64,000 nucleotides of DNA, taken from assembly GCA_946406115.1 (NCBI GenBank), contig OX291543.1:26996815-27060814 (forward strand), in the 5' to 3' direction. Shown one piece after another: positions 12,658 to 22,975 of the stretch. Source of the DNA: Apoda limacodes (lineage: Eukaryota; Arthropoda; Insecta; Lepidoptera; Limacodidae). The first letter of the stretch is position 1. Each line of letters opens with the position of its first letter. The position numbers were made by a program, and so were the translations under genes. The notes beneath the pieces were generated by a model. It did no database searches, was not told where the DNA came from, and saw only the letters and a list, made by a program, of their open reading frames with translations.

Positions 12658-13480
12658 TTTTAGGGTTCCGTAGACAACAAGGAACCCTTATAGTTTCGCC
12701 ATGTCCGTCCGTGCGTCCGTCTGTCTGTCTGCGGCTTAGTTCAAAAACTACTAATACGAGAAAGCTTTACACAGGCTAACGAGTAATAGTTGACCAAGTT
12801 ATAAAAAGTACTTTTTCAAAATTCATTAAAAGTTACTTATATGAAGTAGGTACCTCTGAAAAACAGGTATAAAATATAAGTAAGTGAACGATGTATAATT
12901 ATAGAAAAATAAAATAATAACATTCTAAAGACTATTCTTCTTAAATTGATAACAATAGTTACGTTCAAATGACGCATTGGACTAGCCGGCGCGCTTGGTG
13001 CAACATCGAATCGAGCGCGTGACAGGCAGCTGCCCTCATAAGCGCGCATGTTGTTTGGATGTCTCGAAGATGAAGAGCGCCTAGATGAGTTTGCAATTTT
13101 CGCTTTGAAAGTTCAATTTTTAATGATTTGATTTGATTATCATTTAAAAAACTTTAATTTCAATACTACTACAACTTGGCCCTTATTAATTAATTTCAGT
13201 TAATTATTCTTTACTCGAACATACTCGTAACGTACCTACATGGGTACCTAACTCAACTCCCTACCGATTAGCTTACTTCAAGTAGGTTCAAAGCGTGGAT
13301 CTTATATCAGCAGCGGAGCGATCAAATCTGTTTATGCAACGTACCTAAACATTGTGTCCCCCCTCTCAGCGAAACCGTTGTATTTGGCAATATTTAAACA
13401 ACCTCTAAAATGTTGGTTTATGAGGCTACTACGGAACCCTATACTGCGCGTGGCACGACATGCACTTGGCCGGTTTTTAA
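12658..13480 (-). mobile_element. (GTCY)n-type inverted-repeat element, long variant
   Basis: It begins with TTTAGGGTTCCGTAG, carries GTCCGTCCGTGCGTCCGTC just inside (about 12704-12730), and ends with CGGAACCC..ACTTGGCCGGTTTTTAA at 13430-13480. Both termini match those of the 291-bp element at 353-643 in reversed orientation. The middle is different, with a CpG-rich piece at 12985-13050. It may be a longer subfamily or two overlapping insertions. Confidence 0.6.
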
Positions 13481-15583
13481 TACCTATCTATGAGATATAT
13501 GAAAGGATTCATTAGGTACTAAAATTTTAAAAAATATAAATACATACTAAATTCAAAGTTACTGAAACTATGCTATTATAACAGGTCAGGAGTATTCTGT
13601 TACCGATGCATCGGCTAATTAGAGATTCAGGTAGAATAGGTTCAGAGGCAAGTCTAAATATTTTTCAAGGGTAAGGCAGATTATAATGTATACTCGTTCA
13701 CAGTTTAGAATAACAATATTTAATGGTCAGTAGTAACCTAATCACATAAGGTGATTCTTAACCCTTAATATATATAAATAATAACTATCTATTTTACATT
13801 AAAAGAGAACTACCTAACTAAACAGAAAGATAGAAACAGTGTTGCCAGCAAACTTTTTACAAGCCCACTAGTTGCAGGTCCTAAAACCACTAGATTTTTT
13901 AGCGATTAATATAAAAATGATATGAAACCACTAAAAAAAACCACTTAATTATGAATTTGTATAAAAAACTAATTTTTAATGAAAAATAAAAGAATTTTGA
14001 GTCAATATTCAATGATTGTAAATTTTATTAAAACAAGAAAAAATACTTGAAGCCAGCTTTTGAAGCCAGAAGCATCTTGAAGCCACGATTCCCGAAACTA
14101 TTGCGTGTACTGTGGTTTCGGCATAGTTTCATAATATAAAATATTTGCGAAAAAACAAGTAAAAATAGTTTTACAACCAGATAATGAAACTTGATTAGTA
14201 AACCAAAACAAAACAAAGTTTCGTTTGTCGATCTACATTAATTTATTATAAGCGATCTCTTCCTTACCTAGAATTCTGTCCTATATAGTATAATCTAATC
14301 ATTTGTGGTCCTAGTCTTTAGCTAACGAGCTACGGGAGTGAGTTCACGGCATTTCTACATCTATGGTTCACGAGGATGATAAATGATAATCAATGGTACC
14401 AACATATCATTTTTATTTATTATAGGGATATGTAATGAGTAGGTAACTATAATTACCGAGTGCAATATTGTCTTTATTTAGCAAAATTTTTCTTTGTTTT
14501 TGCCTAAAAATTGCCCACTAAAAAATCCACTAGCCACCAGATACAAATTTTGCCCACCAAAGTAGGGAGACGCGGACGGGACTGACTTTAGGTGACCTAA
14601 CGACGTGTAGTGAGTAATGTACGGCCAAGGCATTAGTAAGTCGGCACAATGCTATTCCGTAGGTGGCTGGCATAATGGAATGCCGCACGTGGCTGTCACG
14701 ATGCTAAGCAGCACGTGGCAGAAGTTCGCCCCGTAGCTACGGTGATCAGCGGTGCTCAGGCTGAAGCACTGCCACCGTACAGGCCGAGGATTTGGAATAT
14801 AAAGCATTCCAGGCAGGCAGAGGATTTAGAGCACTACAGGCGGCACTGGCTCTCGAAATAGTTAAGAAGAGTAGTCTTCTCCCAGACCTCAGTTACGGCA
14901 CAGAGCCGAAAGGTGACGGTTTAGTAGTAACTAAAAACCGTGCCGCGTGACAAGAAAATATAATGATTAGTGACTTACCAATAATACACTAATCACAGCA
15001 CTAAAGACAAGTTTTATTAGTGAACTGATTAGTAGGCAACTGTGTTGCAGCATAATGAATTGATGATATTTAGTTTAATTGCTTTTTAAAATATTCATCC
15101 ACGTCAAGTTATACGTGAAGCAATATGTTATGACATACAATTGTCAAAACTAACAGATTCTTTGATCTCTTTATTTAAAATCCTGTCGCCGGTAATGGAC
15201 CCAAGAGTGGATGCCAAGAAACTTCTATCGTTTCCTACGTCATCCGGTCCTTTACCGGAGGCAGACCACCTAAACGGTCGTTCCGTTATATTATTTTATT
15301 CATTTATTCTTTTGCACAAACAGAAGCGAACAATGGCGAGCTTAATGCTATGCGGCATTCTCTACCAGCTAGACAAAAATGGTGGCGCAAAAAAACTAGA
15401 CCTTAGCTAACTAGATACAAGCTGGCCTTATGGTCTGAAAATTATTTCTCTTACTTATGGTAGAAAATAGGTATAATAATTAAAACTATGAAGGCTGTGG
15501 AAATAGATAGGCACATTAAGGCGCAGTACCTAACTACCCTACTAGCGCCGCGAAAAGATTGTACAAAACAAATTTAAAAAAAA
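13481..15583. other. AT-rich DNA around a GC-rich repeat block
   Basis: Apart from the GC-rich block at 14575-14960, listed separately, no gene or known element was seen. Phrases such as CCACTAG recur at about 13866, 13890 and 14528, but I could not resolve them into a defined repeat. Confidence 0.4.
14575..14960. repeat. GC-rich block with ~26-bp imperfect tandem repeats
   Basis: Between about 14645 and 14725 three imperfect units share the pattern (C/T)A(C/T)AATG..-(T/A)(A/C)GTGGC(T/A)G at roughly 25-27 bp spacing. The whole 386-bp block is far richer in G+C than its flanks, and it has no long open frame on either strand. It could be the remnant of an LTR or untranslated leader, but nothing identifies the family. 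Confidence 0.5.
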
Positions 15584-15838
15584 CTGGCCAAGTGCGAGTC
15601 GGACTCTCGAGGGTTCCTTACCTGCCACCATTTACGTAATTTACAAACATCAACAAAAACAAAAAGTGTGCCGCTAAGTGGTCACCCATCCAATTTCTGA
15701 CCAAGCTCGACGTTACTTAACTTTGAATATCGTTTCCTGTTGTACACTTTACTGTTTCGCTTTATAATAGTTAGATGGCGCTGATTTATGATGGTAATGA
15801 CTCGGTCTTGTCTCACACTTGGCCGGTTTTTAATATTT
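15584..15838. mobile_element. Inverted-repeat MITE with GGCCAAGTG ends
   Basis: The left end is AAAACTGGCCAAGTGCGAGT and the right end is CACTTGGCCGGTTTTTAA, which are inverted copies of each other over about 17 bp. The interior has GTCACCCATCCAA and GACGTTACTTAACTT phrases and lacks the GTCY run. It belongs to the same superfamily as the elements at 353 and 12658, judged by shared termini. Confidence 0.65.
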
Positions 15839-15984
15839 GTTGTTATACTTTAGAGCTCACATACACTATGATCACAACATTGGAACTTGTATGAGTTACT
15901 GTTTTTACTGTAAAGCAACTAGATACCCAGTAACGCTAAGCGCCCCGCCTATTGCATGCATATTCACACAGGACATATTCTTTA

Positions 15985-17105
15985 CGAAATCATCAAAAGT
16001 GCCTGCGGTAATAACTATAACGTCTGTTACTCAATCCTGCCGCAACGGAGCATTATTTTTTTTATACCACTCAGGTGGCGAACAAGCTTACGGTCCGCCT
16101 GATAGTAAGCGGTTACCGTAGCCTATGGACGCTTGCAACACCAGGGGCATCACTCGCGCGTTACCGATCCTTCGAAAATCTAATAACTTCTTTTTTGAAG
16201 AACCCCATACTACAGTACAGCCCTTAAAAAAACCTTGGCATGGAGCTCATTCCACAGCCAAAGCGTTCGCAATCGCACTATACGCGACCATTTCGGTCTT
16301 AAAGTGTGAGTATGACTGCGCTGCTGATGGCGAGCGGTGCGATGGTAGAAAGTAGCCGTGGGCATCATTTCGAACAATTCCTCAGAACACATCCCATTAT
16401 ACAAGCGGTAGAACACACACAGGGAGAGACTTAAGTGCTTGAAACAGCAAGTCAGTTTGGGATCGCCGAAAATTCTCACAGCACGTTGTTGAACCGGGTC
16501 AAAGGGGCAAAGCTGGTATCCGGGTGTACCCAGAGATAGCAGCAATACTCCATATGGGGCCGGACTTGCGACTTGTATAGCAGCAACCTTTACCCCGTAG
16601 TGAAGTACTGCTTCGCTCTGTTGAGTACACCAAATTTTTTGGACGCCAGCGTCGCCTTGTCTTGCAGATGATCTCGGAACTGAACATCGCTGGAGATGTC
16701 AACACCAAGGATCCCAATGCTCTTGGAGATGGATAGAAGAGTGTTCTGGAATTGTGGGACCACAGTGAATGGGGTTTTCTTAGCGGTGAACACACAGACT
16801 TGTGTCTTTGTAGAGTTGAATCGGACCAAAATGTCATTGATATGCAGTAGAAACAGAGCATCCAATTGAGCTGAAATTTTGCACTAAGATAGTTGAAGAT
16901 ATGGAGAAGGATAAAGGCTAATTTTCATTCCGGATAAGCCAAAAGTTCCCGCGGGAGTAACTATAACCTAATTTCGCGAACGAACCATAGCTGCTATAGC
17001 TTGCTAAAACAATTTTCTTTAGTATAATCAATGATTTGCCGAAAGAAACCTACACCGGTAACCACATATAGGGTGGGCGGAGCCGTTGGCACAAGCTAGT
17101 GTATT
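15985..17105 (-). mobile_element. RTE-type non-coding repeat, split by a LINE insertion
   Basis: The two halves (about 15985-16053 and 16856-17105) make one minus-strand repeat. It contains GATATGGAGAAGGATAAAGG, TTCCCGCGGGAGTAACTATA and an end GGGCGGAGCC..CAAGCTAGT, phrases shared with the repeats at 33600-34198 and 58325-58494. The halves are separated by the LINE copy at 16054-16855. Confidence 0.65.
16054..16855 (-). mobile_element. LINE copy lacking the YADD box, inserted in an RTE-type repeat
   Basis: On the minus strand the copy starts inside the FLLHIND segment of the reverse transcriptase. It jumps directly to LVRFN, and continues with the KTQVC..FTAKKTPF and ILGVDISS blocks, then the GYQL and C-terminal regions, to the TTAGTGGTAT-like tail. 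Compared with the copy at 27817-30150, exactly 55 codons (165 bp) containing YADD are missing, and the frame is kept across the join. A further loss of about 25 bp occurs near 16230-16260, and other lesions follow. The copy is flanked by GAGCAT at 16048-16053 and 16856-16861. The uninterrupted relative at about 33963-33975 has one CAGAGCATCC at this point, which supports a target-site duplication. The copy encodes no functional enzyme. Confidence 0.85.
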
Positions 17106-17385
17106 ATATTTATGTATGAAATGCATGCGATTATAAAAAACAATGTAATATTTTTTTTGCCACTGTTATCACATTCAAGAAGCAAGCATTACCTTCATGG
17201 ATAAGTTATATGGTGTTTGGTAAGAAAAATAATATAATGATCAGGTCGATAATTATTCATTTTGCCACGGTAAGGATTACAAAGTTTAGTCATAAAATCC
17301 AATTTTAATCAAAAATTCGCAAATATTCAAAATTATTAAATTTGACTTAGCATTAAGATGTGATTCGCAGATACCATACATTTAA
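17106..17385. other. AT-rich spacer
   Basis: No gene or repeat was recognised between the RTE-type repeat and the TTAA-flanked element. Confidence 0.4.
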
Positions 17386-18362
17386 CAGTGTGCCATTAAT
17401 AATAATTTAGGCAATGTTATGGAACCATAATCTTATTTCGAAACGTATTTCATATTAAAGTAGGAAGTTACATATATATGACATCTGTCAATCGTACTTT
17501 GTTAATTTATAACTATGTATTTATTGTTTTAACTAAAGACGATTTAATATATCGAAATATTTCAAATAGCTTTTTTTCTTATTTATAATATATCATTATA
17601 TAAATTAAATGTATTATCAAATACTTAGCAAGATAAAAATTAAAGACAAAAACATAATTGTAGTGGCTGTTTGTGCTTTTAGACTTTTCTATTTCTGGTT
17701 TCTATATTTTTTCGTTAATTAATTGTAAATATAACCAAATTGAATGTCAAAAAATATTTTGTCTGTCTTTCTATACGAAATATTTAAGAAGATCCAATAT
17801 TATATCTAGACTTGAAACTTACAATGTTTTTTGATAGTGGCGCTGGAATCCATAGAGGTAACAAATACTACGTTGGGATCAATAGGCTACTTTTACCGTA
17901 ACATAATTTAATGATTTCCAAAATTAGAGAATTCAGCTCAAACTCTTAACTCAGCCCATTGCATTTTTAATACTCGATTATATGAATAGAATCTTTCCTT
18001 TTAGAGATGGACTATTATATTAACAGCGAAAACTATCCCATTCGCGTTGGGAAACACACAATAAATAAAAACGAAACCATTCCTGACACTTAGCGATCGG
18101 TAGAAGCGATTTTAAAACTTAATATCACATCACGCAAGCATGTACTAGATAGGTTAAACTATAAACGGTTAAAAAAAGTATTTATAAATACCACGTGGAC
18201 GGATGTAGTCGCGGATTTAAGCTAGTATGATAAAACAAATTTTCCGTTCCGCAACATTGCCCAAAATATTATTAAAGGCACTTCCTAATATATTATGAAA
18301 TACATTTCGAAATAAGATTATGGTTCCATAACATTGCCTTAAAAATTATTAAAGGCACACTG
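17386..18362. mobile_element. TTAA-flanked non-autonomous element with ~80-bp inverted repeats
   Basis: TTAA at 17382-17385 and again at 18363-18366 flank a 977-bp segment. It begins CAGTGTGCCATTAATAAT and ends with the inverse ATTATTAAAGGCACACTG. The inverted similarity extends about 80 bp inward and includes GGCAATGTTATGGAACCATA and its complement. The right end carries a second, diverged copy of the end sequence (about 18254-18283) just inside the first. TTAA duplication is the hallmark of piggyBac-type transposition. There is no transposase frame inside, so it is a non-autonomous or decayed element. Confidence 0.8.
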
Positions 18363-18366
18363 TTAA

Positions 18367-19135
18367 GAGGATACACTTCGCAGCGCCTCGCAGCGGGCTT
18401 CATACAAACGAATTTCTCACTTATTTTTGACACTTGCTTATCAAAAACCACGAAATTTTGAAGACATGTTCTAGTAATAAATATCTAGGTCTACAGTGTA
18501 CCAGTTTTCTATCAAATTTTAAAGTTCAAAAGTTACACAGGATTCTAGTTCTTCATACAAATGGTTTTAAAAAAGATTTCTATACTATTTCCATTTCTTT
18601 ATTTTCTCGATGACAGTTCTAATTTGATAGTTGTAGTGTTGTGACCAAATAAGTAATGATATCGATCGCATATATTTATTATGTTTTGAAAAAAGACAAA
18701 TACAACAAAAACATTCAAATATAGTTTTTCAAGGTGGGAACAGCCAATGGCTACCGCCATGTTGTGTTTGTTTTAATCTGTCACTCGCAACAAAACGGTC
18801 GTGCTATATAGTCACTACATTTTTGTTTGCTGAGTTTTTCACATTATCCATACGTTACGTTGTGTATTTTGTGTTCCTCCGTGTTGATTGCTGCCCAGCT
18901 GTCAAATTTCGAAATGCCTAAAGGATCTGTTTTGAAACGGCAGGCGAGAGAACAGGTGATCAAGGTTCGTTATTACTTTGAAGTAGAGTATCAAAATGTA
19001 GGCCATTTAGTAAAAAAATATCGGGTCTGTTATCGTGTTACGTTTATCGATAGCTCCATCAGTTTCTCCGACTCTGCTATGACCTTGTACGTGCGTAAGC
19101 GTCATATTTTAATTAAATAACCAGCTGCTGCCCGC
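18367..19135 (+). mobile_element. Repeat carrying a short transposase-like N-terminal frame
   Basis: It starts directly after the TTAA of the previous element with ACACTTCGCAGCGCCTCGCA and continues through AT-rich leader sequence to an open frame. From the ATG at 18914 the frame reads MPKGSVLKRQAREQVIKVRYYFE and continues to a stop at 19120. A short basic start followed by a R-x-x-V/I-x-x-V-x-x-F helix resembles the first helix of DNA-binding domains in insect DDE-type transposases. The similarity is short, the remaining ~40 residues are unrecognisable, and no catalytic domain follows. The upstream ATG at 18827 gives a hydrophobic leader of unclear meaning. A decayed transposon 5' end is the likeliest reading, but the family is not fixed. 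Confidence 0.35.
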
Positions 19136-19319
19136 GACGTCGTCTGCGTGAACGCTATACTATAACATCACTTTTTGTGAACGAAACCATAGCGCGATCT
19201 AATTCGACGCCAACGCCATCAAGTTAGCAAATAAGAAACATTTTCATATGGTGAAAAATTATAACACATCTAAGTTATGACTACACGATTTTTTAACATA
19301 AAATAAATGTTAAAAAAAC

Positions 19320-19915
19320 GTTAAAACTGAAAAATATGACTCTTCCTGACATCTTTTGGCGAGTAGTAATACTATTATTTTTACCGACACAGCAACACTA
19401 AAGCTAGGTGGCGTTGTTAAGCAACACTAAGCCATAATTTTTTCGACACAGCAACCACAACCACACCATATTACCATAATTTACAAAAACATGTAATACC
19501 TTTAAACGAGTTACTGTATACGTATCTAGGTTTAATTTTTAGAATTTAGAAAACGTCGTTTTATTCGTGTTTTCAGGCAATGATAAACTGAACAATATGA
19601 CTCTTCCTGACATCTATTGGCGAGTAGTAATACAATTTTGTTTTTCAGGGCCATCAGCTTAATCAACAAATAAACGGTTTTACGACAAAGCAACACTAAA
19701 GCTAGATGGTATTGTTAAGCAACACTAAGTCATAATTTCCAAAAAACATCTTATACCTTTAAACAAGCAAACTCTTGTATATGTATCTAGGTAGGTTTAA
19801 TTTTTAGAATTTAGAAAAAGTCGTTTTATTCGTTTTTTCAGGCTATGATAATCTGAAAAATATGACACTTCCTGACATCTATTGGCGAGTAGTAATACTA
19901 TTATTTTTTTTACTG
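19320..19915. repeat. Tandem repeat, ~261-265 bp unit, about 2.2 copies
   Basis: The phrase TATGAC(T/A)CTTCCTGACATC begins at 19335, 19596 and 19861, giving periods of 261 and 265 bp. Each unit also has GGCGAGTAGTAATAC, AAAGCTAG(G/A)TGG, GTTAAGCAACACTAAG and TTTTAGAATTTAGAAAA in the same order. The units differ by small insertions and scattered substitutions. No coding potential is evident. Confidence 0.85.
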
Positions 19916-20517
19916 GTCGGATTTGAAAATTTCTTTCAGTGTTAGATAGCCCATTTATCGAGGAAGGCTTTAGGCTATATATTATCACGCTAAGACCAAT
20001 AGGAGCGGAGCACCAATAAAGAATGTGTCAAAATTGTAGTTTTTTTTCCCCATTTGAAAGCTTCCGCTGCGTAAACGGTTAAAGTTTTGCAAAAATCATG
20101 TATGACAGAATTGTTTCCCTTTAAAAGTTCTTAAAGTCCGTATGCATGGCATGTTATATGTAGCATTTCCTAGAATTAAGCGACCAACTACCTTAAAAGT
20201 CCATCTTCCAAATTACAATCCTCGACATTCCCGCAATATGATACGGAAGGAAGTATTAAGTTAAGACCCGATTTCATAATCAAAACTGTGATGATAAAAA
20301 TATACTTACGTAACTGATTGATAAACTTTAAAAAAGTCAGTACTTGTTTCGAATAAAATGTTAAACTAATTGCACTCGTGTTTTTTTTACTTTAAAAACC
20401 AGTTCATATTTTCTTATTAGGGGCTATTAAAGTATTACGTAGGTACTACAGGGGCGGGGGGAGGGTCTTTACTTTGCTTGATGTTTGACGGTGATTGCGT
20501 CAGCAGTAGTTACTTAA
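19916..20517. other. AT-rich DNA, partly repeat-like
   Basis: No gene was seen. A phrase AGGAGCGGAGCACCAATAAA at about 19999 is of a type found in dispersed lepidopteran repeats, but I see no second copy in this window. Confidence 0.35.
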
Positions 20518-20778
20518 GGTACGTTCTATTGACGATATTGAGAGCTATGACATCGCATAGGCATTGAAATCGTTCTGTTCACCAAATGCAAACAACAATA
20601 TCGCCGTTCACTATTTGACAGCGCATCCACTATTCCCAAGCATGTGCAGCCAATGCGTTGAATGCTGTCAGGAAGTGACGTCATAGCGCATTCATTTTTG
20701 GTCAACAGAACGATCGAATGTGCGCAAAGACAGCATTGAGCTCATTCAATGCGTGTAATGCTTGTCAACCAAACGCCT
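20518..20778. mobile_element. MITE with TTAA/TTA-type target duplication
   Basis: CTTAA occurs immediately outside both ends (20513-20517 and 20779-20783). The termini GGTACGTTCTATTGAC and GTCAACCAAACGCCT are imperfect inverted repeats, and inner blocks CGTTCTGTTCACC and GGTCAACAGAACG are also inverted. The duplicated target could be TTA (PIF/Harbinger-like) or TTAA (piggyBac-like). No coding sequence is present. Confidence 0.6.
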
Positions 20779-20783
20779 CTTAA

Positions 20784-22053
20784 CTTTTTGACACAAATGG
20801 CAACCCACACATAGTTTATGTTTGAAAATAAAACGCATTTCCGGGGATTCCCTAAAAGTATACGTTTAGGTACTCGCTTAGAACCGAGTGTGTAAATAAC
20901 CGCACGCTATACAGTTTTCCTAATTTCCTCTGTCAATCTATTGTGTCGTTTCGGTACGATTAACGATTAGACGTATTGTAAGTAAAGCAACTTAATTTCT
21001 GTGTTACCGTTAATCCAGCAGTCATACAACATCGAGCGCAAACATCCAATATCATCGAAAACTTAGAATCATGGATTCGGGTGTCATAGACTGAAGACTG
21101 TTCATTGGAATTAATTTGTATACCAAAAATTTAAAAGTTTGTTTTGTTCTTAATATTACTTAAGTTTATAATATTTGTATCTTACTCTATACTGAATACC
21201 TTTACTTTATAAAGTTTGTTTAAATGAATCCTATGTGACACGGAAAACAGAGAATACATTAAAAGAAGAAAAAACAGAATACATTAAAAGAAAAAACATA
21301 TAAAAATGTTTACGTAAGCATGGGGCATTAAGCATTTTTCATGGGGGCTAACAACTTTGCCTACTTTTGCTGACAAGGGGGATGGGGGAGGAAATAATTG
21401 TAATAAATCTGCTTACGTTATACTTGAATGGCTCCTTATTATGCCGGTAAGATCGAAAAATATTATTCATATTTCATCAGTAAGTAATTCGTATCTTTAT
21501 ATAATTTCAAAAAAAAACACGATTTACCAAAAACGGTAATCCAGGTACTTATTCGTTAAAGCGATAAGTTCATGTTTAAGATTTTGATAACTAATACATT
21601 TTTAATAAAATGTAGAAGTTGAAATGATATAGATAAGTGCTTTTAATATATCTAGAGTAAAAATACCTGTGATGTAATTTTTTTTCAACAACTAGTTTTG
21701 TGAAACCATCTTATTTTTTGTGATATTGACATTTACATTATCTGGAAGATTGAGCCGGTCTCGATTTTTAATAGGTCCTAACTGTTAAAGTAGGTATGTT
21801 CCACATTAGAATTTATCATTACTGCGCTTATTTTTCTCTTTTCAGTTTTTATTTATAGTTAATTTTTTACGCAGTTGGGTTTTTTATTATACGACGGTAA
21901 ATATCGTTATTTTGTCAATTTATTGAAGGAGTTAATATAGTGGAAATTATTAAGAAGCTTGCGGTGGTCTAAACGATTAGTCATCATAAGTATTCAAGTG
22001 AGAATGGTTGCTTGTAAATCGTTATAGATTCTATATAGTCATTCATATTGTAT
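20784..22053. other. AT-rich stretch without recognised genes
   Basis: Nothing coding was recognised. Short open frames in the 21300-21550 area are low-complexity and lack family resemblance. Confidence 0.4.
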
Positions 22054-22689
22054 CTAATACAACTTTATAAAAGATATGTTTAATTTTGATATTACTATCC
22101 GAATTCCGATATTAAAAGCTAATATCGGAATTGAAAACGTTCCGATATTACATGCCCTAGCTGTGAGACAAGCTACTGGCTGGTTATAATTCCCTTTCCT
22201 AATTTCACGAGAGATAGACAAATGCCAGTGTTCAGCACCTATAAGAACCATAGGTGTAATGTTTTCGTATGATAAAGTGTCTACAAGGTCGTTCAAGTGA
22301 GAATAAGCAGCAATAGTTTCTTTAGGAATTGTCTGTGTGCCTAAAGATAAACCAGCCATTGCTCTAGCATTTTTTATTAAAAAAATATTGTTTGCGTTTT
22401 TGCCCTTAATATGGAAATCGACGTAGGAACCTGTGGTATTTTTTTTAAGACCAGCTATGCCATTGAGAGTAATAGCCTGCAGTGGCCCCGATGCACCGAT
22501 ACGAGCGGTAACACTAGCGTCAATTAATGTCGTTGTTATATTGTGACCATAACTATAGTTTATGATAAACATGAACTTAGGTAATAAGCTTATTAGACTA
22601 ATTATAAACATTTTGCAAGTTAAGTAACTCTCTCTTAAATTATCTAGTTGTCTTATGTCTAATTTCTTAACATTATTTGTTTTTCTCAT
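22054..22689 (-). pseudogene. BEL/Pao-type retropepsin (A17-like) remnant, open but missing its active-site motif
   Basis: A 211-codon frame on the minus strand contains the domain found between gag and reverse transcriptase in BEL/Pao elements. Landmarks are TTTLIDASVTARIG..GP (about residues 52-70), VDFHIKGKN, then YSHLNDLVDTLSYENITPMVLIGAEHWHLSISREIRKG (about 129-166) and QPVACLTARA. In active members the TLID block is directly preceded by the catalytic D-x-G-S/T motif. Here that position reads YGHN, so the aspartate is absent. The N-terminal ~45 residues are unrelated and hydrophobic, and no reverse transcriptase follows. This is probably an old fragment whose frame happens to remain open, though a retained non-catalytic protein cannot be excluded. 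Family assignment rests on the LIG..HW..SRE block and its spacing. Confidence 0.7.
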
Positions 22690-22975
22690 ATCTTAATATT
22701 GTTGATGCTTCTCATAGTCGTGAACCTTGTACCATTAGAATTAAGCTACGCCATTAGTAAATAGGTAAACATCCCATTTTGTTGCTATATATAACGATCC
22801 GCTCTCCAGGATCAGTCACTTCTCAACTCTCGTCTCGATCACTAGTTTCTTGTAATATTTCTATATTGTTTTACTAATATTTCTATATTGTTTTATTTAA
22901 TATTAAATTGTGTAAATTAACAAAATTATTTTTTAAAAACATAAGTTTTGTTTTCACCGCGTAACATCGCCGTAC
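22690..22975 (+). promoter_or_regulatory. LTR-like segment with TATA box and initiator
   Basis: TATATATAA at 22786-22794 is followed 28 bp later by a GATCAGTCACTT initiator (TCAGT at 22812-22816), the standard spacing of an insect core promoter. A 22-bp unit (TAATATTTCTATATTGTTTT) is then directly repeated at about 22852-22895. Downstream the sequence TTTTCACCGCGTAACA and, about 40 bp on, GGTCCTGAAACGGAGAA resemble the U5/leader region of BEL/Pao elements. It lies next to, but in the opposite orientation to, the BEL/Pao protease remnant. It could be a solo LTR. Its second boundary was not found. Confidence 0.4.

Noticed and set aside
15141..15410. 89-codon frame on the plus strand
   Set aside because: It has no ATG at the start, no recognisable motif, and lies beside repeats. 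I could not support it as a gene.
16590..16865. 91-codon frame that could be taken as a short reverse-transcriptase-like gene
   Set aside because: It is the part of the LINE copy that spans the 165-bp deletion. It lacks YADD and has no promoter of its own.
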